This document shows, piece by piece, positions 57,619 through 64,000 of a DNA stretch of 64,000 nucleotides. The translations under genes were made by a program, and so were the position numbers. This DNA is from Kitasatospora sp. MMS16-BH015. Its GTDB lineage: Bacteria; Actinomycetota; Actinomycetes; Streptomycetales; Streptomycetaceae. The notes under the pieces are model-generated. The model made no database searches. It was not told where the DNA came from and saw only the letters and a program-made list of their open reading frames with translations. Positions within the stretch are counted from its first letter, which is position 1, and the number at the start of each line of letters is the position of its first letter. The stretch spans positions 4,898,001 to 4,962,000 of the forward strand of contig NZ_CP025394.1 of NCBI RefSeq assembly GCF_002943525.1, read 5' to 3'.

Positions 57619-59829
57619 TCAGCCCGCCGGGGCGATCCGGTGCAGGAGCAGCAGCGCGACGTCGTCCGGCTGGTGCCGCCGCTCGGTCACGTTCAGGGTC
57701 AGCAGGTCGGCCAACTGCTCCAGTCCGGCCGCCTCGTGGTCGGCCGGATCGGCCCGCCGGGTCCACAGCGCGAGCCCGCCGAGCATCCGCTGCACCGACT
57801 CCTCGTAGTCCTCCCGCCGGTCCTCGACCAGGCCGTCCGTGTACACCAGCAGCGTCTCGCCCGGCCCCAACCCGCCCGTCACCAGCGGGTACGAGCCCTC
57901 GGGGTCGACCCCGAGCGGCGGCCCGCCGGGCAGCTCCAGCTCGGTGGCGGCGCCCTCCGCGATCCGCACCGGCGGCGGGTGCCCGGCCCGGGCCCCGCGC
58001 AACTCCCCGGTGGCCGGATCCAGCGTCAGGTAGAGACAGGTGGCGAAAAGGTCGGTGTCCAGCTCGGCCAGCAGCCGGCTGGTCCGGGCCAGCGTGGCCG
58101 CCGGGTCGTGCCCGTCGGTCGCGTACGCCCGCAGCCCGCTGCGGAGCTGGCCCATCACCGCGCTGGCCTCGGCGTTGTGCCCCTGCACGTCCCCGATCAC
58201 CAGCCCCACCAGCCCGTCGGGCAGCCGCAGCAGGTCGTACCAGTCGCCGCCGATCTGCATCCCCTCGGTGCTCGGCAGGTACCGCGCGGCGCTGGTCACC
58301 CCCGGCAGCCGGGGCAGCCGGCGCGGCAGCATCGCCCGCTGCAGCTCGGTGGCCCGGTGGTGGTGGGTGTCGTACAGCCGGGCCCGCTCCAGCGACTGCG
58401 CCAGGATGCCCGCGAAGGAGGAGTACATGGTGCGGTCCTCCCGGCTGAACACCCGCGCGGTGGCGAAGGTGATCAGGCAGGACCCGACCTGCCGCCCGGA
58501 GGCGACCAGCGGCAGCACCGCCCAGGCCGCCGGGGCCAGCGGACCGCCGCCCCCGGTCTGCCCTGGCTCGCTGAACAGCGGGGTGGCCCGGGTCAGCGAG
58601 TGCCGCATCACCCCGGCCGAGAGGTCGTGCAGCCGGCTCAACTCGCTGCGGTACGGGCCGCCGTAGACGGTGTGCGAGACCGGCAGCAGCCGGCCCTCTT
58701 CCACCAGGTCGAGCACCACGCTCGCCGCCCCGAGCGCCGGCCGGGCTATGTCGGTCAGCGCGGTGGTCACGTCCCGCACGGTGACCGCCCGCGACAGCGT
58801 CCTGGTCAGCGCGAGCAGCAGCGCCGACCGCGCCCCGGCCACCTCCGGGGCCGGCCCGCCCCCGGTCGCCGCCCGACCGGCCCGGTGCCGGTCCCCGAAC
58901 AGCCCGGCCACCCGCACCGGCCGCCCGTGCAGGTCCAGCATCACCTCGCCGGTCTCCTCCACCGGCACCACCGAGCCGTCCCCGCGCACCACCCGGTAGC
59001 TGAGCCGGTACGCCCCACCCTCGGCCAGCGCCTCGGCCATCCCGGCCTGCAGGTCCGGCAGGTCCTCCGGGTGCACCAGATCGGCGAAGTCCGGCACCAC
59101 CGCCGCCGCCGGATCGGCCGGGGCCGGCCGCCCGAAGATCTCGTACGACCGGGCGTCCCAGACGGTCTCCCCGGTCACCAGATCCCGCTCGAACGCCCCC
59201 ACCCCCGAGGCCCGCACGGCCAGCGACAGCAGCGGCTGCGGCCCGGCCGGCTGGGCCGTCCGGACCCCCGGCGGCGGGCGGTCGCTGCTCTGCACGTGGT
59301 CGATCAGGTGCGCCAGGCGGTGGGCCACCGCCTCGGCCAGCGTCTCCAGCACGTCGATGTCCCGGTGCGGCACCGTCCCCCGGTGCGCCAGCGCCACCGC
59401 CAGCGACCCGACGGTGGCGCCGTCCACCAGCAGCGGCAGCGTGGCCAGCGCCACCAGCCCCGTCCCGCGCCCCGCCTTGGCGTCCGGATAGTCCGCGCTG
59501 GTCTGCTCCGGGCTGAGCAGCACCGGCCCGCGCTTGCGCACCGCCAGCGCGGCCGGCAGATCACTGGCCGGGTCGACCAGGGTGTACCGCTCGTGCGCCC
59601 AGTCCGGCAGCCCGTGCGAGGCCGCGAGCCGCAGCATCCCGTCCCCGTCCACCAGGTACAGCGCCGACCCCTCCCCGGTGATCCAGGCCGGCCCCTCCGC
59701 CAGGATCGTCCCCAGCAACTCCGCCGCACTGTTGCACCGCAACAGCAGCCGCACGCACCGCATCGCCGTCCGAGGCGAGGGCCCGCCCGCCCCGTCCTCC
59801 GGCGGCAGCCATGGCGAGGACAGATCCAT
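57619..59829 (-). CDS. SpoIIE-type PP2C phosphatase with GAF and PAS sensors
   Basis: A 736-residue regulator with a GAF domain (about 35-175), a PAS domain (about 205-320), a second GAF (about 335-480) and a C-terminal PP2C/SpoIIE phosphatase (GGDWYDLLRLPDGLVGLVIGDVQGHNAEASAVM; LVYTDGLVEDR; QPDDVALLLLHR). Such proteins dephosphorylate anti-sigma antagonists in stress or developmental switches. Expressed toward cvnA. Confidence 0.9.
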   Translation of the reverse strand: MDLSSPWLPPEDGAGGPSPRTAMRCVRLLLRCNSAAELLGTILAEGPAWITGEGSALYLVDGDGMLRLAASHGLPDWAHERYTLVDPASDLPAALAVRKRGPVLLSPEQTSADYPDAKAGRGTGLVALATLPLLVDGATVGSLAVALAHRGTVPHRDIDVLETLAEAVAHRLAHLIDHVQSSDRPPPGVRTAQPAGPQPLLSLAVRASGVGAFERDLVTGETVWDARSYEIFGRPAPADPAAAVVPDFADLVHPEDLPDLQAGMAEALAEGGAYRLSYRVVRGDGSVVPVEETGEVMLDLHGRPVRVAGLFGDRHRAGRAATGGGPAPEVAGARSALLLALTRTLSRAVTVRDVTTALTDIARPALGAASVVLDLVEEGRLLPVSHTVYGGPYRSELSRLHDLSAGVMRHSLTRATPLFSEPGQTGGGGPLAPAAWAVLPLVASGRQVGSCLITFATARVFSREDRTMYSSFAGILAQSLERARLYDTHHHRATELQRAMLPRRLPRLPGVTSAARYLPSTEGMQIGGDWYDLLRLPDGLVGLVIGDVQGHNAEASAVMGQLRSGLRAYATDGHDPAATLARTSRLLAELDTDLFATCLYLTLDPATGELRGARAGHPPPVRIAEGAATELELPGGPPLGVDPEGSYPLVTGGLGPGETLLVYTDGLVEDRREDYEESVQRMLGGLALWTRRADPADHEAAGLEQLADLLTLNVTERRHQPDDVALLLLHRIAPAG

Positions 59830-59881
59830 GCAACGATCCTAAGTTCGTGTGAGGCACCCGGCACGGGACGACAACCACCAC

Positions 59882-59894
59882 CAGGGGCGCGGGG
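59882..59894. repeat. Partial copy of the dispersed repeat, inverted
   Basis: CAGGGGCGCGGGG, reverse complement of part of the 60028-60049 copy; the two face each other across about 133 bp between the PP2C genes. No gene seen in 59830-60060. Confidence 0.6.
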
Positions 59895-60027
59895 CCCCTC
59901 TCGATTCACTGCGTGCGCGGCCCACCCTGCACTCCGCCGCTGTCTTGCGCCCATGCCCTGGTCGCACTCTCCGTTGACGGTGCAACTGGCTCCCCGCGCG
60001 AGATGGCACCTTCGCCCCTCCCGATCT

Positions 60028-60049
60028 CGCGCAGTTCCCCGCGCCCCTG
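60028..60049. repeat. Dispersed Streptomyces-type repeat, copy 2
   Basis: The 22-bp segment beginning CGCGCAGTTCCCCGCG, identical to 8973-8994, 12 bp downstream of the second PP2C gene's stop. Confidence 0.7.
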
Positions 60050-60060
60050 AAAACCCCTGC

Positions 60061-61191
60061 TCAGCTGCCCGCCCCGAGCCGTCGGACCACGACCACCGTC
60101 CGGTCGTCCGCCACGTCCGGCGCCACCCGCCGCAGCAACTCCGCCGCCGAGTCGGCCGCCCCGGCCCGGAGCAGCGGCGCCGCCGCACCGAGCAGGCGCC
60201 CGATCCCCTCGTCGATGTCCTCCCCGGGCACCTCCACCAGCCCGTCGCTGTAGAGCAGGAGTGCATCCCCGTGGTCCAGCTGACCGCCCGCCGCCGGGAA
60301 GGAGGCGCCGGGCAGGATGCCCAGGGCGGGGCCGCCCGCCTCGCGGAGCTGCCAGCTGCCGCCGAGGGCGCGGTGGTAGTGGGCGGCCGGGGGGTGGCCG
60401 GCGTGGAAGAGGCGGTACTCGCCGCTGGAGGGCCGCAGGGCCAGGTGGACGGCGGTGGCGAACTCGTCCTCCCAGTCCAGGCGGCAGAGGTAGTCGTTGG
60501 CCCGGGGGAGGAAGGATTCGGCGGGCACCGAGCCGAGCAGCATGGCCAGGGCGCCGGAGAGGTGCATCGACCGCGCGGCGGCCCGGCTGCCCTTGCCGGA
60601 GACGTCCACCAGGACGACCTCCAGGAGGTCGCGGTCGGCCCGGTGCGAGGCGAGCAGGAAGTCGCCGGAGAAGAAGGCGCCGCTGACGGGGGCCAGGGCC
60701 CGGTCGAAGCGCCAGTCGAGGAGCTGTTCGGGGAGCCGGCCGAGTGCCCGGGTCCGTTCGGAGAGTTCGACCAGCATCGAGTCGCCCCGGGTGCCGCGCA
60801 GGCCCAGCCGGGTGCGGTAGCGCGAGGTGAGCAGCACCAGGCCGGCGGTGGCGATGACCACGGCGGCGGAGCCGGGCCGCAGCCCGTACGGGGTGCGCAG
60901 GAAGATGTCCAGCATCAGCCCGACCGTCACCGGTACGAGCAGCGCGAGCTGCCGCCGGGTGTGCAGCACGAAGCCCCCGCAGATCAGCGGGAAGACCAGC
61001 ATCGAGGGCGGGCAGTAGTCGGGCCAGCGGATCGCCAGCCAGGTCAGCAGGCCGGCCACGGCCGTGAGCACACCGACGGCCTCGCGTTCGGCCCGGGTCT
61101 CCCCGTCGAGCAGTCGGCTCAGCCACCGGCCGAGCGACCCCCGCCGCAACCCCTCCCGCACCTGCCGAGCCACCGTCGTGACTGCGGGCAC
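60061..61191 (-). CDS. Membrane-bound SpoIIE-type PP2C phosphatase
   Basis: A 376-residue protein with about three to four transmembrane helices (residues 38-125: AVGVLTAVAGLLTWLAIRW, MLVFPLICGGFVL, LALLVPVTVGLML, AAVVIATAGLVLLTS) and a C-terminal PP2C phosphatase (SGDFLLASHRADRDLLEVVLVDVSGKGSRA; LLLYSDGLVEVPGED; DDRTVVVVRRL). A common Streptomyces type; regulatory partner unknown. GTG start. Confidence 0.9.
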   Translation of the reverse strand: MPAVTTVARQVREGLRRGSLGRWLSRLLDGETRAEREAVGVLTAVAGLLTWLAIRWPDYCPPSMLVFPLICGGFVLHTRRQLALLVPVTVGLMLDIFLRTPYGLRPGSAAVVIATAGLVLLTSRYRTRLGLRGTRGDSMLVELSERTRALGRLPEQLLDWRFDRALAPVSGAFFSGDFLLASHRADRDLLEVVLVDVSGKGSRAAARSMHLSGALAMLLGSVPAESFLPRANDYLCRLDWEDEFATAVHLALRPSSGEYRLFHAGHPPAAHYHRALGGSWQLREAGGPALGILPGASFPAAGGQLDHGDALLLYSDGLVEVPGEDIDEGIGRLLGAAAPLLRAGAADSAAELLRRVAPDVADDRTVVVVRRLGAGS

Positions 61192-61299
61192 CGCAACCTC
61201 CGCCAGCGCTCGGTCTCATCGGGACAATCCGCTCAATCTATCCCGAATCACCCCGCGCCCTGCGGAAGCGAGGCACCGGCGCCAGTGCCGGCACCGGCC

Positions 61300-61506
61300 C
61301 TACTGGCCGTCGCACTCCCCGTACGCCTGCACGGGAGCGGCCGCCACCGGCCGCAGCCGCCAGACCGAACGGGCTATCTCGACCGCCCGCCGCACCGCGC
61401 TGCCCACCCCGTCGCCACCGGCCGCCGGGACGAGTGCCGCGGGCACCGGCGAGGCCGTGCGCTGGCCGGGGACGAGGGCCGTGGTGGTCTGCGCGGTCTG
61501 CGTCAT
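61300..61506 (-). CDS. Small hypothetical protein
   Basis: A 68-residue protein (MTQTAQTTTALVPGQRTASPVPAALV, then AVRRAVEIARSVWRLRPVAAAPVQAYGECDGQ). AAGGATG lies upstream of the ATG. No family recognised; codon use looks like a real gene. Confidence 0.5.
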   Translation of the reverse strand: MTQTAQTTTALVPGQRTASPVPAALVPAAGGDGVGSAVRRAVEIARSVWRLRPVAAAPVQAYGECDGQ

Positions 61507-61671
61507 GGTGCCCACATCCTTGGAGTGATCCGCTCTTGCCCCGAACCATATGGCTACCCAGGCTCCGCACAGTCTCCCGGGTGTCCGGCGACGAATTGGT
61601 AAAGGAAACCGCGCGAATCCGTACCAGTCCATACCGGCCGAATCACCATCAGTTCCCCCGCGAACGGATCC

Positions 61672-62268
61672 TCAGTGCGCCTCGGCCGGGGCTGGGGCTT
61701 CGGCCGGTGGCCAGCTCCGCAGACCCTCCGTCAGCACCCGGGTCAGCCGCTCCCGGGTCACCGCGAGGTCCGCCGCCAGCTGGAAGGCCCCACCGGCCGT
61801 CAGGGCCGCGAAGCCGTGCGCCACCGAGCGGACCGTCCGGGCGGCGTGCACCGCCTCCTCGCCGGCCAGGCCGTAGCCGCGCAGCACCGCGATGATCACG
61901 CCGACCAGCCGGGCGGCGGCCTCGCGGAGCTCGGCGTCGTCCTGCGGGGCCTGCGGCAGCGCGCCGTACCGGTACGGGTGGCGCTCGGCGTAGTCGAGGT
62001 AGGCGTCGAGCAGGGCGGCCACCGCCACGTCCCGGCTGCGGCCGAGCACGGCCTCGCCGAGGGCGGTGGCCAGTTCGGTGGTGACCCGGACGGCGACCAG
62101 GCGGCGCAGCTCGGGCAGGCCGCCCGGTACGTGCTTGTACAGCGAAGGGGTGGCGACCCCGGCCTTGGCGGCCACGGCGGCCAGGGTCAGGGCCTCGGCG
62201 CCCTGGACGTCGACCAGGTCGATCGCGTGGTCGACCACGGCCTGCGGGGTGAGTCCGGCGCGCGGCAT
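61672..62268 (-). CDS. TetR-family regulator
   Basis: A 198-residue TetR regulator: HTH LTPQAVVDHAIDLVDVQGAEALTLAAVAAKAGVATPSLYKHVPG and a C-terminal ligand domain of the WHG type (AERHPYRYGALPQ, RTVRSVAHGFAALTAGGAFQ). Start ATG overlaps the hydrolase stop (TGATG), so the two are co-transcribed and it probably binds the operator at 63165-63185. Confidence 0.9.
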   Translation of the reverse strand: MPRAGLTPQAVVDHAIDLVDVQGAEALTLAAVAAKAGVATPSLYKHVPGGLPELRRLVAVRVTTELATALGEAVLGRSRDVAVAALLDAYLDYAERHPYRYGALPQAPQDDAELREAAARLVGVIIAVLRGYGLAGEEAVHAARTVRSVAHGFAALTAGGAFQLAADLAVTRERLTRVLTEGLRSWPPAEAPAPAEAH

Positions 62269-63119
62269 CAGGCGGCCTTCACGGCTGCGGCCTCGGCGGC
62301 GGCCACCTCGGCCAGGAAGGGCAGCAGCGCGGCGGCGGTGGCCTGCGGGTCCTCGGCCATCGGGTAGTGGCCGGCACCGGGGATCAGCACCTGGCGGGCG
62401 TTCAGCGCCTCGGCCTGCCGCTGGGCGACGGCGGCGGGGGAGGGGAAGTCGGGGTCCTGCTCGCCCATGACCACCAGGGCCGGGCACTCGACGGCCGCGC
62501 TCCAGCCGACCGGCGCGGAGTCGCCGAACACGTAGCCCCGGGTGGCGGTGGCCCGGCCGGGGGTGCGCAGGCTGGCCACCAGGCCGGCCGCGTAGGCGTC
62601 CAGGTCGGCGGGCTTGGCCTGGCCGAAGGCGGTCTTGCGCAGGTAGAGGCCCCAGAGGCTCGGGAAGCGGAGCACCGCGTGGCCGAGCGCCTTGACCATC
62701 CCGCGCTGGAGGGCGTTCGGCGACAGGTTCTCGATGAAGCCGTCGATCAGCGCGATGCCGGCCACCCGCTCGGGCGCCAGCCCGGCGGCCTTGACCACCG
62801 AGGCGGCGGTGTAGGAGCTGCCGACCAGGGTGGCCCGCTCGATCCCGAGGTGGCTCAGCAGGGCGAGCGCGTCCTCGGCGATCGCGGCGGGGGAGTAGTC
62901 CGCCCACTCGATCGAGGACTCGCCGAACCCGCGCAGGTCCATGGCGACCACCCGGTGCCCGGCGGCCAGCAGCAGCGGCCGCAGGTGCCGGTAGGCGTGC
63001 CGGGAGTCGAGCATGCCCGGCAGCAGCAGGACGGCGCTGCCGGTGCCCTCGTCGTCGAAGGCGATCCGCCCGCCGGGCAGCTCCAGGTACCGGGTGGCGG
63101 TGGTGGCGGTGGCGTTCAT
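62268..63119 (-). CDS. Alpha/beta hydrolase
   Basis: A 283-residue alpha/beta hydrolase: VLLLPGMLDSRHAYRHL (oxyanion), MDLRGFGES, nucleophile elbow LVGSSYTAAS, acid in MGEQDPDFPS and His in GAGHYPMAE. ATG preceded by GGGGGAG. Probably hydrolyses an ester or lactone; substrate unknown. Divergent from a tautomerase. Confidence 0.9.
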   Translation of the reverse strand: MNATATTATRYLELPGGRIAFDDEGTGSAVLLLPGMLDSRHAYRHLRPLLLAAGHRVVAMDLRGFGESSIEWADYSPAAIAEDALALLSHLGIERATLVGSSYTAASVVKAAGLAPERVAGIALIDGFIENLSPNALQRGMVKALGHAVLRFPSLWGLYLRKTAFGQAKPADLDAYAAGLVASLRTPGRATATRGYVFGDSAPVGWSAAVECPALVVMGEQDPDFPSPAAVAQRQAEALNARQVLIPGAGHYPMAEDPQATAAALLPFLAEVAAAEAAAVKAA

Positions 63120-63164
63120 GGTGCTCCCCCTCGGGATCGGTGCGTTGTTCCCTGTAGCCATAAA

Positions 63165-63185
63165 GCTAAGGCTAATAGCCTTAGC
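63165..63185. promoter_or_regulatory. TetR operator
   Basis: GCTAAGGCT/AGCCTTAGC inverted repeat with AAT centre in the 135-bp gap between the divergent hydrolase-TetR operon and the tautomerase gene. Confidence 0.75.
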
Positions 63186-63254
63186 CGTCAAGCGACTGGG
63201 ATACGGTCGGCGCACCCGCACCACCTGAACCATCTGCACCAGAGGGGCCACCCG

Positions 63255-63461
63255 ATGCCGTTCATCAACGTCAAGCAGCTCTCCGGCCGGACCGACGAGC
63301 AGAACGCGGAGATCACCCGCGAACTCACCGCCGCCTACGCCCGGATCACCGGGGTCTCGCCGGAGAACATCTGGGTGGCCATCGAGGAGATCCCGGCCAC
63401 CCACTGGTCCTCGGGCGGTGTCACCTACGCGGCCAAGCGGGCCGCGGAGGCGCAGCAGTAG
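63255..63461 (+). CDS. 4-oxalocrotonate tautomerase-family protein
   Basis: A 68-residue tautomerase; removal of Met exposes the catalytic Pro1 (MPFINVKQLSGRTDEQNAEI). VSPENIWVAIEEIPATHWSSGG follows. Divergent from the hydrolase and likely controlled by the same TetR operator. Confidence 0.88.
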   Translation: MPFINVKQLSGRTDEQNAEITRELTAAYARITGVSPENIWVAIEEIPATHWSSGGVTYAAKRAAEAQQ

Positions 63462-63470
63462 GGGCGGTGC

Positions 63471-63761
63471 TCACGGGGCGTCCACCCGGAACGGGTCGTG
63501 CTCGGCGAGCAGCTTGTCGAGCCTGGCCTGGTCGACCCGGGTGACGATCGCGCCGTCCTCCTGGCGGTCGCGGATCACCTTGGCCAGCGTGAAGGCCGAG
63601 GTGATCTCGTAGAGCAGGCCGACGGCGAGGAAGCCCCGCACCCAGGCGCTGACGGGCAGGTAGGCGATCCCGATCGCCAGGGCCGCCGAGGCGAGCCCGA
63701 AGGAGAGGATCGCCTGGATGTAGTAGGCGTTGGTGGTCCGGCCGGGCACTGGTGTGTTCAT
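63471..63761 (-). CDS. YiaA/YiaB-like two-helix membrane protein
   Basis: A 96-residue protein with two transmembrane helices (YYIQAILSFGLASAALAIGIAYLPV; WVRGFLAVGLLYEITSAFTLAKVIRDRQED), matching the YiaAB two-helix domain. ATG at 63761. Function unknown. Convergent with the tautomerase. Confidence 0.85.
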   Translation of the reverse strand: MNTPVPGRTTNAYYIQAILSFGLASAALAIGIAYLPVSAWVRGFLAVGLLYEITSAFTLAKVIRDRQEDGAIVTRVDQARLDKLLAEHDPFRVDAP

Positions 63762-63796
63762 GACTCCAGGGTCGCCAACTCCCGTACTCGGCACAT

Positions 63797-63810
63797 GAGT
63801 ACGCGTACTC
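63797..63810. promoter_or_regulatory. Palindrome upstream of the YiaA/B-like gene
   Basis: Perfect 14-bp palindrome GAGTACGCGTACTC, with a GTACTC half-site 8 bp to the left, about 36 bp from the gene start. Likely operator. The remainder to 64000 contains no recognisable gene. Confidence 0.6.
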
Positions 63811-64000
63811 AACCGCAGCGCCCGGGAGTTGCCGGTCGACCGTCTCAAATCACCACGTATGCACCCGGATCGGACCTGACATCGTCCACAGGTCTGGACC
63901 GAGATGCCGAGCGGCTTGGAATCAGGGGCCACTCGGATTAACGTTTGATAACGCAGCGCGGTCGGCAACGCCGTACCCGAAACGGCACCGTGCGCCGTCG

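Noticed and set aside
57535..61602. Plus-strand frame of 1355 codons
   Set aside because: Antisense to two well-supported PP2C phosphatases.

Overview
The window is high-GC actinobacterial DNA. Start codons are often GTG or TTG, genes are packed tightly with stop/start overlaps (ATGA, GTGA), and it carries SARP-type regulators, a complete conservon (cvnA-D plus two P450s), SpoIIE-type phosphatases and a dispersed CGCGCAGTTCCCCGCG repeat. Together these point to a Streptomyces or Kitasatospora-like organism, in accessory territory rich in specialised metabolism. I saw no rRNA, tRNA or CRISPR array.

Layout. (1) 1-6 kb: edge of a biosynthetic locus with a molybdenum-hydroxylase large subunit, a free carrier protein, an Sfp-type phosphopantetheinyl transferase (with a TTA codon), an XdhC-type Mo-cofactor factor and a type II thioesterase. 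A 255-bp element with perfect 21-bp inverted ends sits inside it. (2) 6-9 kb: SigE-like ECF sigma factor with a membrane partner, then an AhpD-like protein divergent from a TetR regulator. (3) 9-19.4 kb: leftward genes for a vanadium haloperoxidase (Tat-exported), HPP membrane protein, rhodanese, cupin, B12-binding mutase subunit, a very large fusion of a glutamate-mutase-E-like domain with an FAD/NAD(P)-binding domain, and an AMP-forming ligase, facing a small SARP regulator. (4) 19.5-23.5 kb: VOC protein, beta-phosphoglucomutase and GH65 disaccharide phosphorylase. (5) 23.6-41 kb: a probable radical-SAM RiPP locus. Its centre is an 84-residue precursor made of three copies of a 25-residue unit containing ETPWCIGNSGNTN, followed by a SPASM-type radical SAM enzyme, an MFS exporter and a prolyl oligopeptidase. 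Divergently there is a second radical SAM enzyme, a heme-oxygenase-fold iron enzyme, a 67-residue leader-like protein, a cyclase/AAA/TPR signalling protein, a cytosolic subtilisin, a GAF protein and a P450, with LuxR and AfsR-type regulators at the sides. (6) 41-52 kb: secreted sedolisin, pyruvate oxidase-type enzyme with an XRE-cupin regulator, small secreted proteins, MocR regulator with a divergent AhpD-like protein, PEP mutase/isocitrate lyase-like enzyme and a large secreted beta-propeller protein. (7) 52-61 kb: conservon cvnA-B-C-D with two overlapping P450 genes, one lacking the K-helix ExxR arginine, then two SpoIIE/PP2C phosphatases. (8) 61-64 kb: TetR, alpha/beta hydrolase and divergent tautomerase around a palindromic operator, then a YiaA/B-like membrane protein.

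Two systems look most worth attention: the triple-repeat radical-SAM peptide locus, and the B12/flavin/haloperoxidase locus with its 1149-residue mutase-flavoprotein fusion. Functions are read from motifs and family knowledge alone; no database search was possible, so products are inference.
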